DNA of 64,000 bases from Novosphingobium nitrogenifigens DSM 19370 (lineage in GTDB: Bacteria > Pseudomonadota > Alphaproteobacteria > Sphingomonadales > Sphingomonadaceae): NCBI RefSeq assembly GCF_000192575.1, contig NZ_GL876935.1:428033-492032 (forward strand), in the 5' to 3' direction. The translations under genes and the position numbers were made by a program. The notes beneath the pieces were generated by a model. It was not told where the DNA came from. It was given only the letters and a program-made list of their open reading frames with translations, and made no database searches. This document shows positions 8,904-17,392 of the stretch, piece by piece. Within the stretch, counting starts at the first letter, position 1. Every line of letters begins with the position of its first letter.

Positions 8904-10175
8904 TCAGAAGCTGTATTCAGCCTGCAACCAGTACTTGGTCGTGTCGACGAAGCCCGGTGCCGAGGCACTGAAGCTCGCGTACTTGGCCAAAAGGCCGACC
9001 TTGCCCAGACGGAACCCGACGCTCGCGTCCCATTCGTTGCCGTAGTGCAGGTTGCCGACATCACTGTCGAAGCGGTGCCAGACGAACCCGGCATTCAGGC
9101 CGGGCAGAGCCTTGAACTTGGGCAGGGCCTTCGACAATCCGACGTAGCTGTCCTGAAGGCCGTTGCCCGGCGTGGTCAGGAACACGTCCGCCCACCCGTC
9201 GAACTTGTGCAGGGTCGCCATCGGCGTTTGCAACGCATGACCCTTGCCGTCCGAGCCAAGCAGTTCGTACCCGCCATCGAGCGTCCAGCCCGCATAGCTG
9301 AGCGAGCCTTCGCCCGATATGTAGTCGACCCCGTAATTCGCAGGGTTCTGCTTGTAGTTCGACTGACGGGCAAAACTGCCGATAAGGTTCAGCTTCACTT
9401 TCCTGGTCAGCGACAGAGCCGCCGTCGCACGAACGCCATACGTCTGCGTATCGGCCAGCGAGGCCGCCAGCGCAGGCACCTGTTCCTCGGTGTTGTAATC
9501 GACGAGATAGGCAAAGCCCTTCACCGCGAAGGGGCCTTCCTTGACTGTTCCGCCCAGGAACCAGAAACGCCCGCCATAATTGCGGCGCGGTCCCGCATCG
9601 CTGCCGAACACCGTTTTCTGGTTGATCGCATAGGTCGCGTCGATCGACACCGGCCCCACCCCGGCTTCGACACGAGCCGCGTCGAACGTCTGCTCGTTCT
9701 GGCGCCAGCCCGAGGAACCGACCCAGCGCTGATCATCGAGATTGATCCGTTGGCGCCCGACCGTGACTCCCAGCGCCTTGGTCCGGAACTGGACCTGAAG
9801 CCGGTTGAGATCGATCGTCTCGGGATCGGCAACCGTCGCATAGCGCGCATTGGCCATGGCGGGAATGAACGAAAGACCGTTGTAGTCCCCATCGATCGAG
9901 GTCGTCCCCGATCCTTCGGCCAGGAATGCGAGATGCGAGGGCGCATTCTTCACTTCGAAACCGAACCGGGCCCGGAACGTCAGGGCATCGGCCCCCTTGG
10001 TCGGAGTATCAACATTTTCAAAACGCAAGCGGGCGTCGAGAATGGGGTCGATCGTGGTGCCGTCCGTGATCGTGATCGGATCGCCAAAGGACTTGGGCGC
10101 ATCCGCGGCCTGGGCCGTCCCCGCAAGGCAAACGGGTGCAAGCGTGGCGGCAAGTGCCTGCCAACGGTACTTCAT
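8904..10175 (-). CDS. Alginate-export-family outer-membrane porin
   Basis: Predicted outer-membrane beta-barrel. The 423-residue precursor has a Sec signal peptide (MKYRWQALAATLAPVCLAG, cleavage near AQA-AD), alternating polar/aromatic strands and a C-terminal AEYSF ending in Phe, as required for barrel insertion. The N-terminal part (DPILDARLRFENVDT, later GRQRINLDDQRWVG) is characteristic of the alginate_exp family. I start at ATG 10175, preceded by GAGGGA at the right distance; an ATG 15 bp upstream overlaps that site. It follows narK by about 115 bp on the same strand, which suggests it admits nitrate or nitrite across the outer membrane rather than alginate. That role is inferred from position only. 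Confidence 0.85.
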   Translation of the reverse strand: MKYRWQALAATLAPVCLAGTAQAADAPKSFGDPITITDGTTIDPILDARLRFENVDTPTKGADALTFRARFGFEVKNAPSHLAFLAEGSGTTSIDGDYNGLSFIPAMANARYATVADPETIDLNRLQVQFRTKALGVTVGRQRINLDDQRWVGSSGWRQNEQTFDAARVEAGVGPVSIDATYAINQKTVFGSDAGPRRNYGGRFWFLGGTVKEGPFAVKGFAYLVDYNTEEQVPALAASLADTQTYGVRATAALSLTRKVKLNLIGSFARQSNYKQNPANYGVDYISGEGSLSYAGWTLDGGYELLGSDGKGHALQTPMATLHKFDGWADVFLTTPGNGLQDSYVGLSKALPKFKALPGLNAGFVWHRFDSDVGNLHYGNEWDASVGFRLGKVGLLAKYASFSASAPGFVDTTKYWLQAEYSF

Positions 10176-10291
10176 CGCGATTTCCCTCATGTTGGCGGCG
10201 TCGGCAGTTGGTTGTGGTTTGGCGCCGACGCCGCTGAAGTAACTGTATTCGAACCGGAACCGAACTAAGATCGGTTATCGGAAGCGAATTT

Positions 10292-11548
10292 TCAGATGCG
10301 CGCTCCCTGAAGCGCGGCACCCCAGGTGGTGCGCCAGCGACGCTTGACCCCGGTCAGACCGGCGAGCGCGATCAGCGCAAGACCGGCGAAGACGAGGAAC
10401 CCGAGCGAGGCACTGCCGGTCCATTGCTTGGCAAGGCCGAGCGAGCTGGCGAGGTAGAACCCGCCGACGCCGCCGCCGAACCCGACAAGGCCGGTCATGA
10501 CGCCGATTTCCTTGCGGAAACGCTGCGGCACGAGCTGGAACACCGCGCCGTTGCCGACACCCAGAGTGCCGAGCGTGGCGATAAAGAGGGCAACCGTGAT
10601 CGGGAGCGACTTGGAGCCGAGCGCAATCACCACCAGAAGAGCCGCTGCAACCGCGTAAACGATGCTGAGCGTGCGGATACCGCCGAAACGGTCGGCCAGA
10701 GCGCCGCCGAGCGGGCGGACCAGCGACCCGGCGAATACGCCCGCCGCGGTGCAGTACCCGGCAATGACCGGCGTGATTCCGAAGCCGTCAGTGTAATACG
10801 TCGGCAGCGAGCTGGCGAGGCCGACGAAACCGCCGAACGTGACGCCGTAGAACAGCATGAACCACCAGCAGTCGCCTTCACCCATGACGCGGGCATAAGC
10901 GGCCATCGGCTGGGGTGCGGGCTGGTCGGGGCTGTCCTTGGCCGCGACGAGATAGACGAGGAAGGCGACGCCCAGCGGGATCAGCGCGAAGCCGAAGACA
11001 TTGGTCCAGCCCACGGCCTTGGCCAGCAGCGCGGCAAAGAGCGAAGCGAAGACGGTGCCCGAATTGCCCATCCCGGCAATGCCCATGGCCTTGCCCTGAT
11101 GCTCGGGCGGATACCAGCGGCTGGCAAGCGGCAGCGCGACGGCAAAGCTCGCCCCGGCAAAGCCCAGCACCACGCCCAGCGCCAGGGTTCCGGCGTAGCT
11201 GTGAATGCCGAACTGCCATGCGACGGCAAGCCCCGCCATGACGATGATCTGGCTGATCGTGCCGGTCTTCTTGGGACCGATGCGATCGACGAGGAAGCCG
11301 TTGACGAAACGCAGCACCGCCCCGGCCAGCGTCGGGATGGCGACCATCAGACCCTTTTGCGCGGGCGAAAGGCCCAGATCCTTCGAGATGATCGGCGCCA
11401 GCGGCCCAAGCAGGACCCAGACCATGAACGCGATATCGAAATAGAGAAAAGCGGCAAACAGGGTCGGGCGATGGCCCGACTGCCAAAATCCGGTTGCGGC
11501 ACCTGGGTTTGAAACCGAAGAGCCGCCAGACATCGAAACCGAAGCCAT
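10292..11548 (-). CDS. narK: MFS nitrate/nitrite transporter
   Basis: Inner-membrane permease of the nitrate/nitrite porter family, 418 residues with about twelve hydrophobic segments. Visible family features are the glycine-rich GFAGASFAVALPLASRWYP segment of helix 5 and its partner GTLGVGNGAVFQLVPQRF. The start at ATG 11548 is preceded by GGAAGG. The neighbouring kinase gene is divergent, with only 92 bp between the two start codons. The nearest NasT-type leader on the same strand lies 1.8 kb upstream, beyond the kinase gene, so narK could be read from that leader through DNA antisense to the kinase, or from a local promoter I could not identify. Confidence 0.9.
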   Translation of the reverse strand: MASVSMSGGSSVSNPGAATGFWQSGHRPTLFAAFLYFDIAFMVWVLLGPLAPIISKDLGLSPAQKGLMVAIPTLAGAVLRFVNGFLVDRIGPKKTGTISQIIVMAGLAVAWQFGIHSYAGTLALGVVLGFAGASFAVALPLASRWYPPEHQGKAMGIAGMGNSGTVFASLFAALLAKAVGWTNVFGFALIPLGVAFLVYLVAAKDSPDQPAPQPMAAYARVMGEGDCWWFMLFYGVTFGGFVGLASSLPTYYTDGFGITPVIAGYCTAAGVFAGSLVRPLGGALADRFGGIRTLSIVYAVAAALLVVIALGSKSLPITVALFIATLGTLGVGNGAVFQLVPQRFRKEIGVMTGLVGFGGGVGGFYLASSLGLAKQWTGSASLGFLVFAGLALIALAGLTGVKRRWRTTWGAALQGARI

Positions 11549-11640
11549 CAGCGTATCCTTCCAGCACTTGACGTTTGAAACAAGACCCCGATCCTTGCGT
11601 GTGCGGGCGACGTGCACGCACACGGGAGAGGGGGAAATCG

Positions 11641-13338
11641 ATGCGAACGAGCGGGGATCTCGCGATTGCGGCAGGGTTTGCCACGCGAACCGGTCCACGC
11701 TCGGATAATCAGGATTTCGGCGGGATCGTGCAGGCGAGCGCGACCGAACGCGCCAGCCACGGCGTGATCGCCGCGATTGCCGACGGCGTCAGCGGCGGCA
11801 ACGCGGGGCGCATGGCCTCCGAGCTCACTGTCCGCACGCTGATCGATGGGTACTACGCAAGCCCCCCGACGCTCGGCCCGGCACAGGCGATGGCGCGCCC
11901 CCTCGCCGCGTTCAACGACTGGCTGCACGGACAGGCGCGCGGCAATCCCGCACGTGCCAGTGCGACCACGTTGACCGCGCTTGCCCTCCACGGTCGCCGC
12001 GCCCATGTCGTCCATGTCGGCGACACTCGCGCCTGGCGCTTTGCCGAAGGTCGCCTGACCTGCCTGACGCAGGACCATGTCCGACCCGAAATCGACATGA
12101 GCCACGTCCTCATCCGCGCGATCGGTCTCGAAAGCGATCTGCGGCTCGATCACGGCGCGTTCGAACTGACCGAGCAGGACCGGCTCGTGCTGACCACTGA
12201 CGGGGTTCATGCCCCGCTCGGCGCGCGCAAGATTGCGGCCATTCTCGCCCAGAATGCGAGTGCCGAGGCGACGGCCGAACTGCTGGTCGAAAAGGCACTC
12301 GAAGCCGGCGGCGCCGACAATGCCACGGCCCTCGTCATCGACGTGGTGCGACTGCCCGCCCCCGACCACGACGGCATTCTTGCCGCGATGTCCGCACTGC
12401 CGTTCATTACCCCGCCGGTTCCGGGCGGAACGCTCGACGGCTTTGCCGTCGAACGCGTGTTGAGCGAAGGACGCCACGCTGTTTTGCTGGTCGCGACCGA
12501 CAGCGAAAACGGCGAAGAAGTCGTCCTGAAATTCCCCCGGCGCGAGATCCTGTCCGAACGCGCGCTGCGTCTCGCCTTTGCCCGCGAAATGCTGCTCGCC
12601 CAGCGCGTGAGCAGTCCGTTCCTGCTCTCCGCACGGCCCCAGCGCGACACGCGACAGAGCGGGCTTTACCTCGTGCAGCCCTTCCTCAAGGGCGAAACCA
12701 TGGAAAGCCGCCTTGCGCGCCGTCTGCCCTCGCTCGACGCGGCCCGGGAAGCTGCGGTCAGCCTGACCCGCGCGGTTGCCGCACTGCACCGACTTGACGT
12801 TGTGCATCGCGACATAAAACCCGACAACGTCATGCTCACCGAGGACGGCGGCCTGCGCCTGATCGATCTCGGCGTGGCGCGCCTGCCGCGTGTCGAGGAC
12901 TTTCCCGACAACGAGATTCCCGGAACGCCCGGCTACATGGCACCCGAACAGTTCGCCGGAAACGGCGGCGACGCGCTGACCGACCAGTTCGCGCTCGGCG
13001 TTACGCTCTACCGCTGGTTCACCGGCAAGTGGCCCTACGGTGAACAGGAAGCGTTCCAGCGCCCCCGCTTTGGCGAAGCACGAGCCCCGTCGGCCCATCG
13101 CCCGGAAATTCCGAGCTGGCTGGACGAAGCGATCCTGCGCGCCATCGCGGTTCGTCGCGAAGATCGCCACGGTGACGTCGTCGAACTGCTGCGTGCCTTG
13201 GAAGGCGGCATGATCGGGACGCAACGCACGATGGCCGGGCGCCCCCTGATGGAGCGCAATCCGGTGCTGTTCTGGAAAATGGTCAGCCTGCTGCTCGGCG
13301 CGGCGCTGATCGCCTCGCTCGTGCAGCACAGACTGTAA
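11641..13338 (+). CDS. Bifunctional PP2C phosphatase / Ser-Thr protein kinase, membrane-anchored
   Basis: The 565-residue protein joins a PP2C phosphatase (residues 1-235; SDNQD, IADGVSGG, HVGDTRAW, GGADNATAL) to a eukaryotic-like kinase (about 265-530; HRDIKPDNVML, DLG, GTPGYMAPEQFA) and ends in one transmembrane helix near residue 550, leaving the catalytic domains in the cytoplasm. Such fusions recur in alphaproteobacterial nitrate assimilation clusters, where targets are not settled. Start at ATG 11641 follows GGGAGAGGGGG. Unlike all surrounding nas genes it is on the plus strand, between narK and the second NasT leader, so transcription from that leader would be antisense to it. Confidence 0.9.
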   Translation: MRTSGDLAIAAGFATRTGPRSDNQDFGGIVQASATERASHGVIAAIADGVSGGNAGRMASELTVRTLIDGYYASPPTLGPAQAMARPLAAFNDWLHGQARGNPARASATTLTALALHGRRAHVVHVGDTRAWRFAEGRLTCLTQDHVRPEIDMSHVLIRAIGLESDLRLDHGAFELTEQDRLVLTTDGVHAPLGARKIAAILAQNASAEATAELLVEKALEAGGADNATALVIDVVRLPAPDHDGILAAMSALPFITPPVPGGTLDGFAVERVLSEGRHAVLLVATDSENGEEVVLKFPRREILSERALRLAFAREMLLAQRVSSPFLLSARPQRDTRQSGLYLVQPFLKGETMESRLARRLPSLDAAREAAVSLTRAVAALHRLDVVHRDIKPDNVMLTEDGGLRLIDLGVARLPRVEDFPDNEIPGTPGYMAPEQFAGNGGDALTDQFALGVTLYRWFTGKWPYGEQEAFQRPRFGEARAPSAHRPEIPSWLDEAILRAIAVRREDRHGDVVELLRALEGGMIGTQRTMAGRPLMERNPVLFWKMVSLLLGAALIASLVQHRL

Positions 13339-13381
13339 CCCACATCCACCCATCGGGTGCGCCCCCACGTTGTGCGCACGC

Positions 13382-13426
13382 AAAAAAACCGCCTCGATCC
13401 GGTCGATGAACGACCGGTTCGGGCGG
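13382..13426 (-). terminator. Terminator of the second NasT leader
   Basis: Stem CCGCC (13426-13422) with GGCGG (13393-13389) enclosing a strong inner hairpin CCGGTCG-TTCAT-CGACCGG, followed by seven T (13388-13382). It would also stop read-through from nasT-nasS unless NasT prevents it. Confidence 0.85.
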
Positions 13427-13507
13427 CTCCGTTGCCACGCAATGTTGCTGGAAAAGACCTCGTTCCCCCGGCCCTCCATTGGGCCGACGAGCTCTTTCGT
13501 GGATAAA
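13382..13507 (-). promoter_or_regulatory. Second NasT (ANTAR) leader, pointing into the antisense strand of the kinase gene
   Basis: Same architecture as the nirB leader. P1 is CGGCCC-AATGGA-GGGCCG (13486-13469) with an extra outer CTCGT/ACGAG stem; P2 is GTGGC-AACGGA-GCCGC (13438-13423). Both loops have A1 and G4. P2 overlaps the following terminator. The next gene in its direction is not adjacent: 1.7 kb of antisense DNA of the kinase gene separates it from narK. The sequence features are strong; the controlled gene is inferred. Confidence 0.82.
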
Positions 13508-13536
13508 AAATATGTGATTCGCAGGGCGCGAGTAAA
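13507..13536 (-). promoter_or_regulatory. Candidate promoter of second NasT leader
   Basis: Minus-strand TTTACT (13536-13531), 18-bp spacer, TATTTT (13512-13507) in an AT-rich patch just after the nasS stop codon. It would start RNA right before the first ANTAR hairpin. Confidence 0.4.
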
Positions 13537-13556
13537 GAACTTTTTTCAGGAAAAGA

Positions 13557-14765
13557 TCAGGGAGTGCGCGCCAGATAGCCCGTCAAGTCATGGGGATCGA
13601 AGATCTCATGATCGAAAAAGGTATTCTTTTCCAATGTCATGACGCCCTGCTGCGTGCCCACCGAAGTGCGCTGAAAAACGCTGCCTTCGACTTTGGAACT
13701 GGCCCCCGGCAGCGGTTCGTCCGACCCGATCAACGCCGAGCGATAGACGTCCGGGCGGAAAATCGTTGCAACTTCAGCCGCTTCGCCTGCGGAATAGGAC
13801 ACATCGTTCCACCGCACCATCTGCGTATAGAGCCACAGTGCCTGGCTGACCCATGGGAAATTGGCCGCCTCGCGATACTGGAACATGAAGTCGGGAAAAG
13901 TGACGATTTCGCCGTCTTTCTTCAATAAAAGCCGATCTGCGATCGCACGACTGATCAAAGTCTTGTTGCCGTCGAGATATTCGGGACGGGCAAGAATCGC
14001 GGCGCATTCCTCCATCGCCGCCGGATCGACGAAGTGGCGTGCCGCCTTGACCAGCGCGCGGATCAGGGCCTCTACTTCCCCCCTTCGCTCGTTCAGCACG
14101 GGCTCGCGCAGGGCCAGGACCTTTTCGACGCCACGGCGCCAGATCTGTGCGGTTGCAAGGACGATGACGCCCGCCCCGCGTTCCACGGCAACACTGTTCC
14201 AAGGCTCGCCGACGCAGATGGCATCGACTTCCCCGGCCTCGATCGCGTCGGCACAGAACGGCGGCGGCACGGTGATAATCTCGACATCATGGTCGGGATG
14301 AATGCCGCACCCCGCCAGCCAATAGCGCAGCATGTAATTGTGGCTGGAATAGCGATGGACCACCCCGAACCGCAGCGGTTTGCCCGCATTCTTGCGCTCC
14401 TGCGCCACCTGACGCAGGGCTGTGCCGACAGCGACAGGATCGCCCAGCCCCTCGCCCGGCGCGACCCGCGCGGCGATTTCGGGGCGAACTGTGATCGCGT
14501 TGCCGTTGAGGCCGAGGACGAAGGGAACCGACAGCGGCTGGGCCGGGCGACCGCGCCCGAGCGTTGCCGCGATTGCCAGCGGCGCGACGAGATGCGCCGC
14601 ATCGGTATGCCCGTAAAGCAGGCGGTCGAGCACCGTCGCCCAGCTGACGTCGCGGACGAGCCGCAACTCCAACCCTTCCTGTGCGGCAAAACCCAGTTCA
14701 TGCGCGAGAATCGGCAAGGCCGCATCGACAAGCGGCAGGAAGCCGATCGAGAATTTTGCGCTCAT
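13557..14765 (-). CDS. nasS: NasS, nitrate-binding sensor protein (NrtA-like)
   Basis: Cytoplasmic homologue of the NrtA/SsuA periplasmic nitrate-binding proteins, 402 residues. It has no signal peptide (starts MSAKFSIGFLPLVDAALPI), which separates sensors from transport proteins. Its fold features include GFAAQEGLELRLVRD and the GEVDAICVGEPWNS segment of the ligand cleft. By analogy with characterised NasS-NasT systems it holds NasT in an inactive complex until nitrate or nitrite binds. Its ATG overlaps the nasT stop (14762-14765), so stoichiometric synthesis is likely. Confidence 0.9.
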   Translation of the reverse strand: MSAKFSIGFLPLVDAALPILAHELGFAAQEGLELRLVRDVSWATVLDRLLYGHTDAAHLVAPLAIAATLGRGRPAQPLSVPFVLGLNGNAITVRPEIAARVAPGEGLGDPVAVGTALRQVAQERKNAGKPLRFGVVHRYSSHNYMLRYWLAGCGIHPDHDVEIITVPPPFCADAIEAGEVDAICVGEPWNSVAVERGAGVIVLATAQIWRRGVEKVLALREPVLNERRGEVEALIRALVKAARHFVDPAAMEECAAILARPEYLDGNKTLISRAIADRLLLKKDGEIVTFPDFMFQYREAANFPWVSQALWLYTQMVRWNDVSYSAGEAAEVATIFRPDVYRSALIGSDEPLPGASSKVEGSVFQRTSVGTQQGVMTLEKNTFFDHEIFDPHDLTGYLARTP

Positions 14766-15343
14766 GCGGCCCCTCCCATCAATTTGCTGGCCGTGACGAC
14801 CGCCTCGGCAATGTCGATGATCCGCCGCCCCTGATTCATCGCCGTCTTGCGCAATTCGCTATAGGCCTGCGGCTCGGTCAAGCCCCGGCTCTGCATCAGG
14901 ATGCGTTTGGCCGCATCGATCGCCTCGCGCTCGGCCAGCTTGTTGCGCGCTTCGGCCAGATCGGTCTGAAGCCGGGAAAAGGCGTGAAACCGCCGGATCG
15001 CCAGGTCGAGAATGGGGCGAATGCGATGCGCGGCCAGACCGTTGACGACATAGGACGACACCCCGGCATCGATGCTGGCGGCAATGGCGTTGTCATCCGA
15101 TTCATCGACGAACATCGCGATCGGCCGCGCCAGCGCGCGACTGACCGTGAAATACTCCTCCAGCACGTCGCGGCTTGGGTTACCCAGGTCCATCAGCACG
15201 ATGTCCGGATCGATCTCTGCAATCCGCGCGACCAGACCGCGCCGCTCGGTCACCACGAAAATCTCGCAGTCCTCGAGCACCTCAAGCCCTTCCTCGATCA
15301 CCGAGGCGCGCACCGCACTTTCATCGACAATCGCAACCCGCAT
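14762..15343 (-). CDS. nasT: NasT, ANTAR-domain antitermination regulator
   Basis: RNA-binding antiterminator of nas leaders. The 193-residue protein has a receiver-like domain (MRVAIVDESAVRASVIEEGL, DIVLMDLGNP; a pseudo-receiver, as the phosphorylation pocket is incomplete) and a C-terminal ANTAR domain (AKRILMQSRGLTEPQAYSELRK, then a helix ending RRIIDIAEAVV). Predicted targets are the two leaders at 8449-8570 and 13382-13507. It is co-transcribed with nasS. A perfect 10-bp inverted repeat lies directly before its start codon. Confidence 0.92.
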   Translation of the reverse strand: MRVAIVDESAVRASVIEEGLEVLEDCEIFVVTERRGLVARIAEIDPDIVLMDLGNPSRDVLEEYFTVSRALARPIAMFVDESDDNAIAASIDAGVSSYVVNGLAAHRIRPILDLAIRRFHAFSRLQTDLAEARNKLAEREAIDAAKRILMQSRGLTEPQAYSELRKTAMNQGRRIIDIAEAVVTASKLMGGAA

Positions 15344-15371
15344 GCCGCCATGGATAACGCCCCATGGCGGC
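15344..15371 (-). promoter_or_regulatory. nasT: Hairpin immediately upstream of nasT start
   Basis: Perfect inverted repeat GCCGCCATGG (15344-15353) and CCATGGCGGC (15362-15371) with an 8-nt spacer, abutting the nasT ATG. In RNA it would bury the ribosome-binding region; in DNA it could be an operator. Function not known. Confidence 0.45.
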
Positions 15372-15433
15372 GATGCAATGGCGGAACGGCCTCTTTGCAG
15401 CGGGTTGAGGTGATGCGAAGGCAGCGGAACCGC

Positions 15434-17374
15434 TTACGGCACCACCGGCAGGATCACCGCGCTCGGCGTCGCGCCGCCATAGCCCACGCGCATGGTCGCA
15501 GGCTTGTAGTCACCCGGCTTCGCGTTGAAGATGTTGGGCACGAATGTCTGCGGATTGCGGTCGTAGAGCGGGAACAGACTGGACTGCACTTCGACGGCAA
15601 TGCGGTGGCCGGGCAGGAAGACGTGATCGACATTGGGCAGAGTGAACCGGAACCGGTTGAACTTGCCCGGTGTCAGCGGCTCGGGATGGGCAAAGCTCTT
15701 AAGATAGCGACCGCGGAAGATCTCGATCCCGATCGGCAATTCATATCCCGCCATCGACGGCTTGGCGCCTTGCACCGCCGCTTCGGGAACGTCGTCGGGA
15801 TAGACGTCGATCAGCTTGACCACCACGTCGGCATCGGTGCCGCTGGTCGCGAGAAAGAGATCGACGGCGGGCGCGCCCATGATGTGAACGGGCTTGGCCA
15901 GCGTCGAGCCGGTGAAGCTGACGACGTCTGGCCGTCCGCTCACGAACCGCTGGTCGCGCACGAGCCAGGATTTCCATTGCGCGCCGTCCCCCATGTCGAT
16001 CGGGCGCGGCAGGAACGGCACCGGACTGGCCGGATCGGCGACCCACGACACTTCGCCCGCCTTGTCCGGCGCGGCAAACCCGGCGCCGTGATCAGGGCCC
16101 AGGTAATAAGGCTGGCCCGAACCCATCGGCCAGCGGGGCGATTGCTCCCACTTGTCGATGCCGGTCGCATAGGTAATCGCGGCGGGCAGCTTCGGATCGG
16201 GCGCATCGCGCAGCCAGTGGTCGAAGAACGGCTTCACCCAATCGCGCCGCCATTGTGCGGCGGTGTCCCCGGCAAAAGTCAGCGCGCCGAGATCATAACC
16301 GTAATGGTTTGCCCCCGAATGGCGCCAGGGCCCGATCACCAGCGTCAGCGGCGCGTGGCCGAGCTTGTCCTTGAGCGCGTTGTAGACGGCCGGGGCGCCA
16401 TAGCTGTCTTCCTGATCCCATTGCCCGACTTCCAGCATGGTCGGCACGGTCAGGGGCCGCGCGGCCAGCCACTTGTCGACCGCCTGCAACGACCAGAAAT
16501 CGGTATAGGCGGGATTTTCCATCAGCTTGCGGACAAAGGGAACGGTTTCGACCCCATATTTGCGGGCATAGTCACCCGCCGATCCGGCCCGGAGATAGCG
16601 CGTGTAATCGTCGCCCGCGCCATGCGGGATCGCGGCCCCGGCGTCAGCCTTCCCGGTGCTCTGCCCCAACGCATAGTCGAGCGCGCTGACGCGGAAAGCC
16701 CCATTGTGGAACCAGTCGTCGCCCATCCACCCGTCGACCATCGGGCTTTCCGGAACGGCGGCCTTGAGCGCGGGATGCGGCGCGATTTCGGCCATCAGGC
16801 TGGTAAAGCCGAGATAGGACGAACCGATGATGCCGACTTTGCCGTTCGATTCAGGGACGTTCTTCACCAGCCAGTCGATGGTGTCATAGGCGTCGGTCGC
16901 CTCATCGATCCCGGTCGGATTGAGCGGGCCGGACAGCGGCCGGTTCATCACGAACTGCCCTTCGGAGCGGTGAAGCCCGCGAATGTCCTGGTAGACGCGG
17001 ATATAGCCGGCCTCGACAAAGGGCGCGTCCATCGCCGGAACGATGTCGACCAGATGCAGGCTCTTGGTCCGGGTTGCATCGCCGTGCGCATCATAGGGCG
17101 AGCGCGACAGCAGCATCGGCCCGCCTTTCGTCCCCTTCTTCATCACGATCACGGTATAAAGCCGCGTCCCGTCACGCATCGGCACCATGACCTCGCGTCG
17201 GATGAAATCGGCTTCGGGCAGGACGGGATCGTATTTCTCGACCACGTCGGGCGTCATCGGCGTGACCGGAACGGTTTGTGCCTGAACGGCGATGGTGGAG
17301 GAACCAGCGAGGAGCAGGGCGGCGGCAAGCAAGCGGGAAGCGTGGATCATGGTTACATTCTTGACCAGATTCAC
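15434..17374 (-). CDS. CocE/NonD-family hydrolase, alpha-amino acid ester hydrolase-like
   Basis: Secreted or periplasmic serine hydrolase with an S15 peptidase core and a C-terminal jelly-roll. 646 residues, signal peptide to about AQA (residue 33). The nucleophile motif GSSYLGF gives Ser186; the spacing to Asp320 (VGQWDQED) and His352 (GPWRHSG), 134 and 32 residues, matches the catalytic triad spacing of alpha-amino acid ester hydrolases, which hydrolyse and synthesise alpha-amino beta-lactams. Other CocE-family activities (cocaine esterase, glutaryl acylase, peptidase) cannot be excluded. The start is ambiguous: GTG 17374 or ATG 17350. It follows the GlxA-type regulator gene by 18 bp and is probably co-transcribed. 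Confidence 0.85.
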   Translation of the reverse strand: MNLVKNVTMIHASRLLAAALLLAGSSTIAVQAQTVPVTPMTPDVVEKYDPVLPEADFIRREVMVPMRDGTRLYTVIVMKKGTKGGPMLLSRSPYDAHGDATRTKSLHLVDIVPAMDAPFVEAGYIRVYQDIRGLHRSEGQFVMNRPLSGPLNPTGIDEATDAYDTIDWLVKNVPESNGKVGIIGSSYLGFTSLMAEIAPHPALKAAVPESPMVDGWMGDDWFHNGAFRVSALDYALGQSTGKADAGAAIPHGAGDDYTRYLRAGSAGDYARKYGVETVPFVRKLMENPAYTDFWSLQAVDKWLAARPLTVPTMLEVGQWDQEDSYGAPAVYNALKDKLGHAPLTLVIGPWRHSGANHYGYDLGALTFAGDTAAQWRRDWVKPFFDHWLRDAPDPKLPAAITYATGIDKWEQSPRWPMGSGQPYYLGPDHGAGFAAPDKAGEVSWVADPASPVPFLPRPIDMGDGAQWKSWLVRDQRFVSGRPDVVSFTGSTLAKPVHIMGAPAVDLFLATSGTDADVVVKLIDVYPDDVPEAAVQGAKPSMAGYELPIGIEIFRGRYLKSFAHPEPLTPGKFNRFRFTLPNVDHVFLPGHRIAVEVQSSLFPLYDRNPQTFVPNIFNAKPGDYKPATMRVGYGGATPSAVILPVVP

Positions 17375-17392
17375 GGCGCGCTCAATCCCCTT

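Noticed and set aside
11548-13479. 643-codon minus-strand open frame from the leader to the narK start, ending TGATG
   Set aside because: It is the antisense of a clear PP2C-kinase gene, has no recognisable domain and an Arg/Ala/Gly/His-rich composition. The overlap with the narK ATG is attractive but most simply chance in GC-rich DNA.
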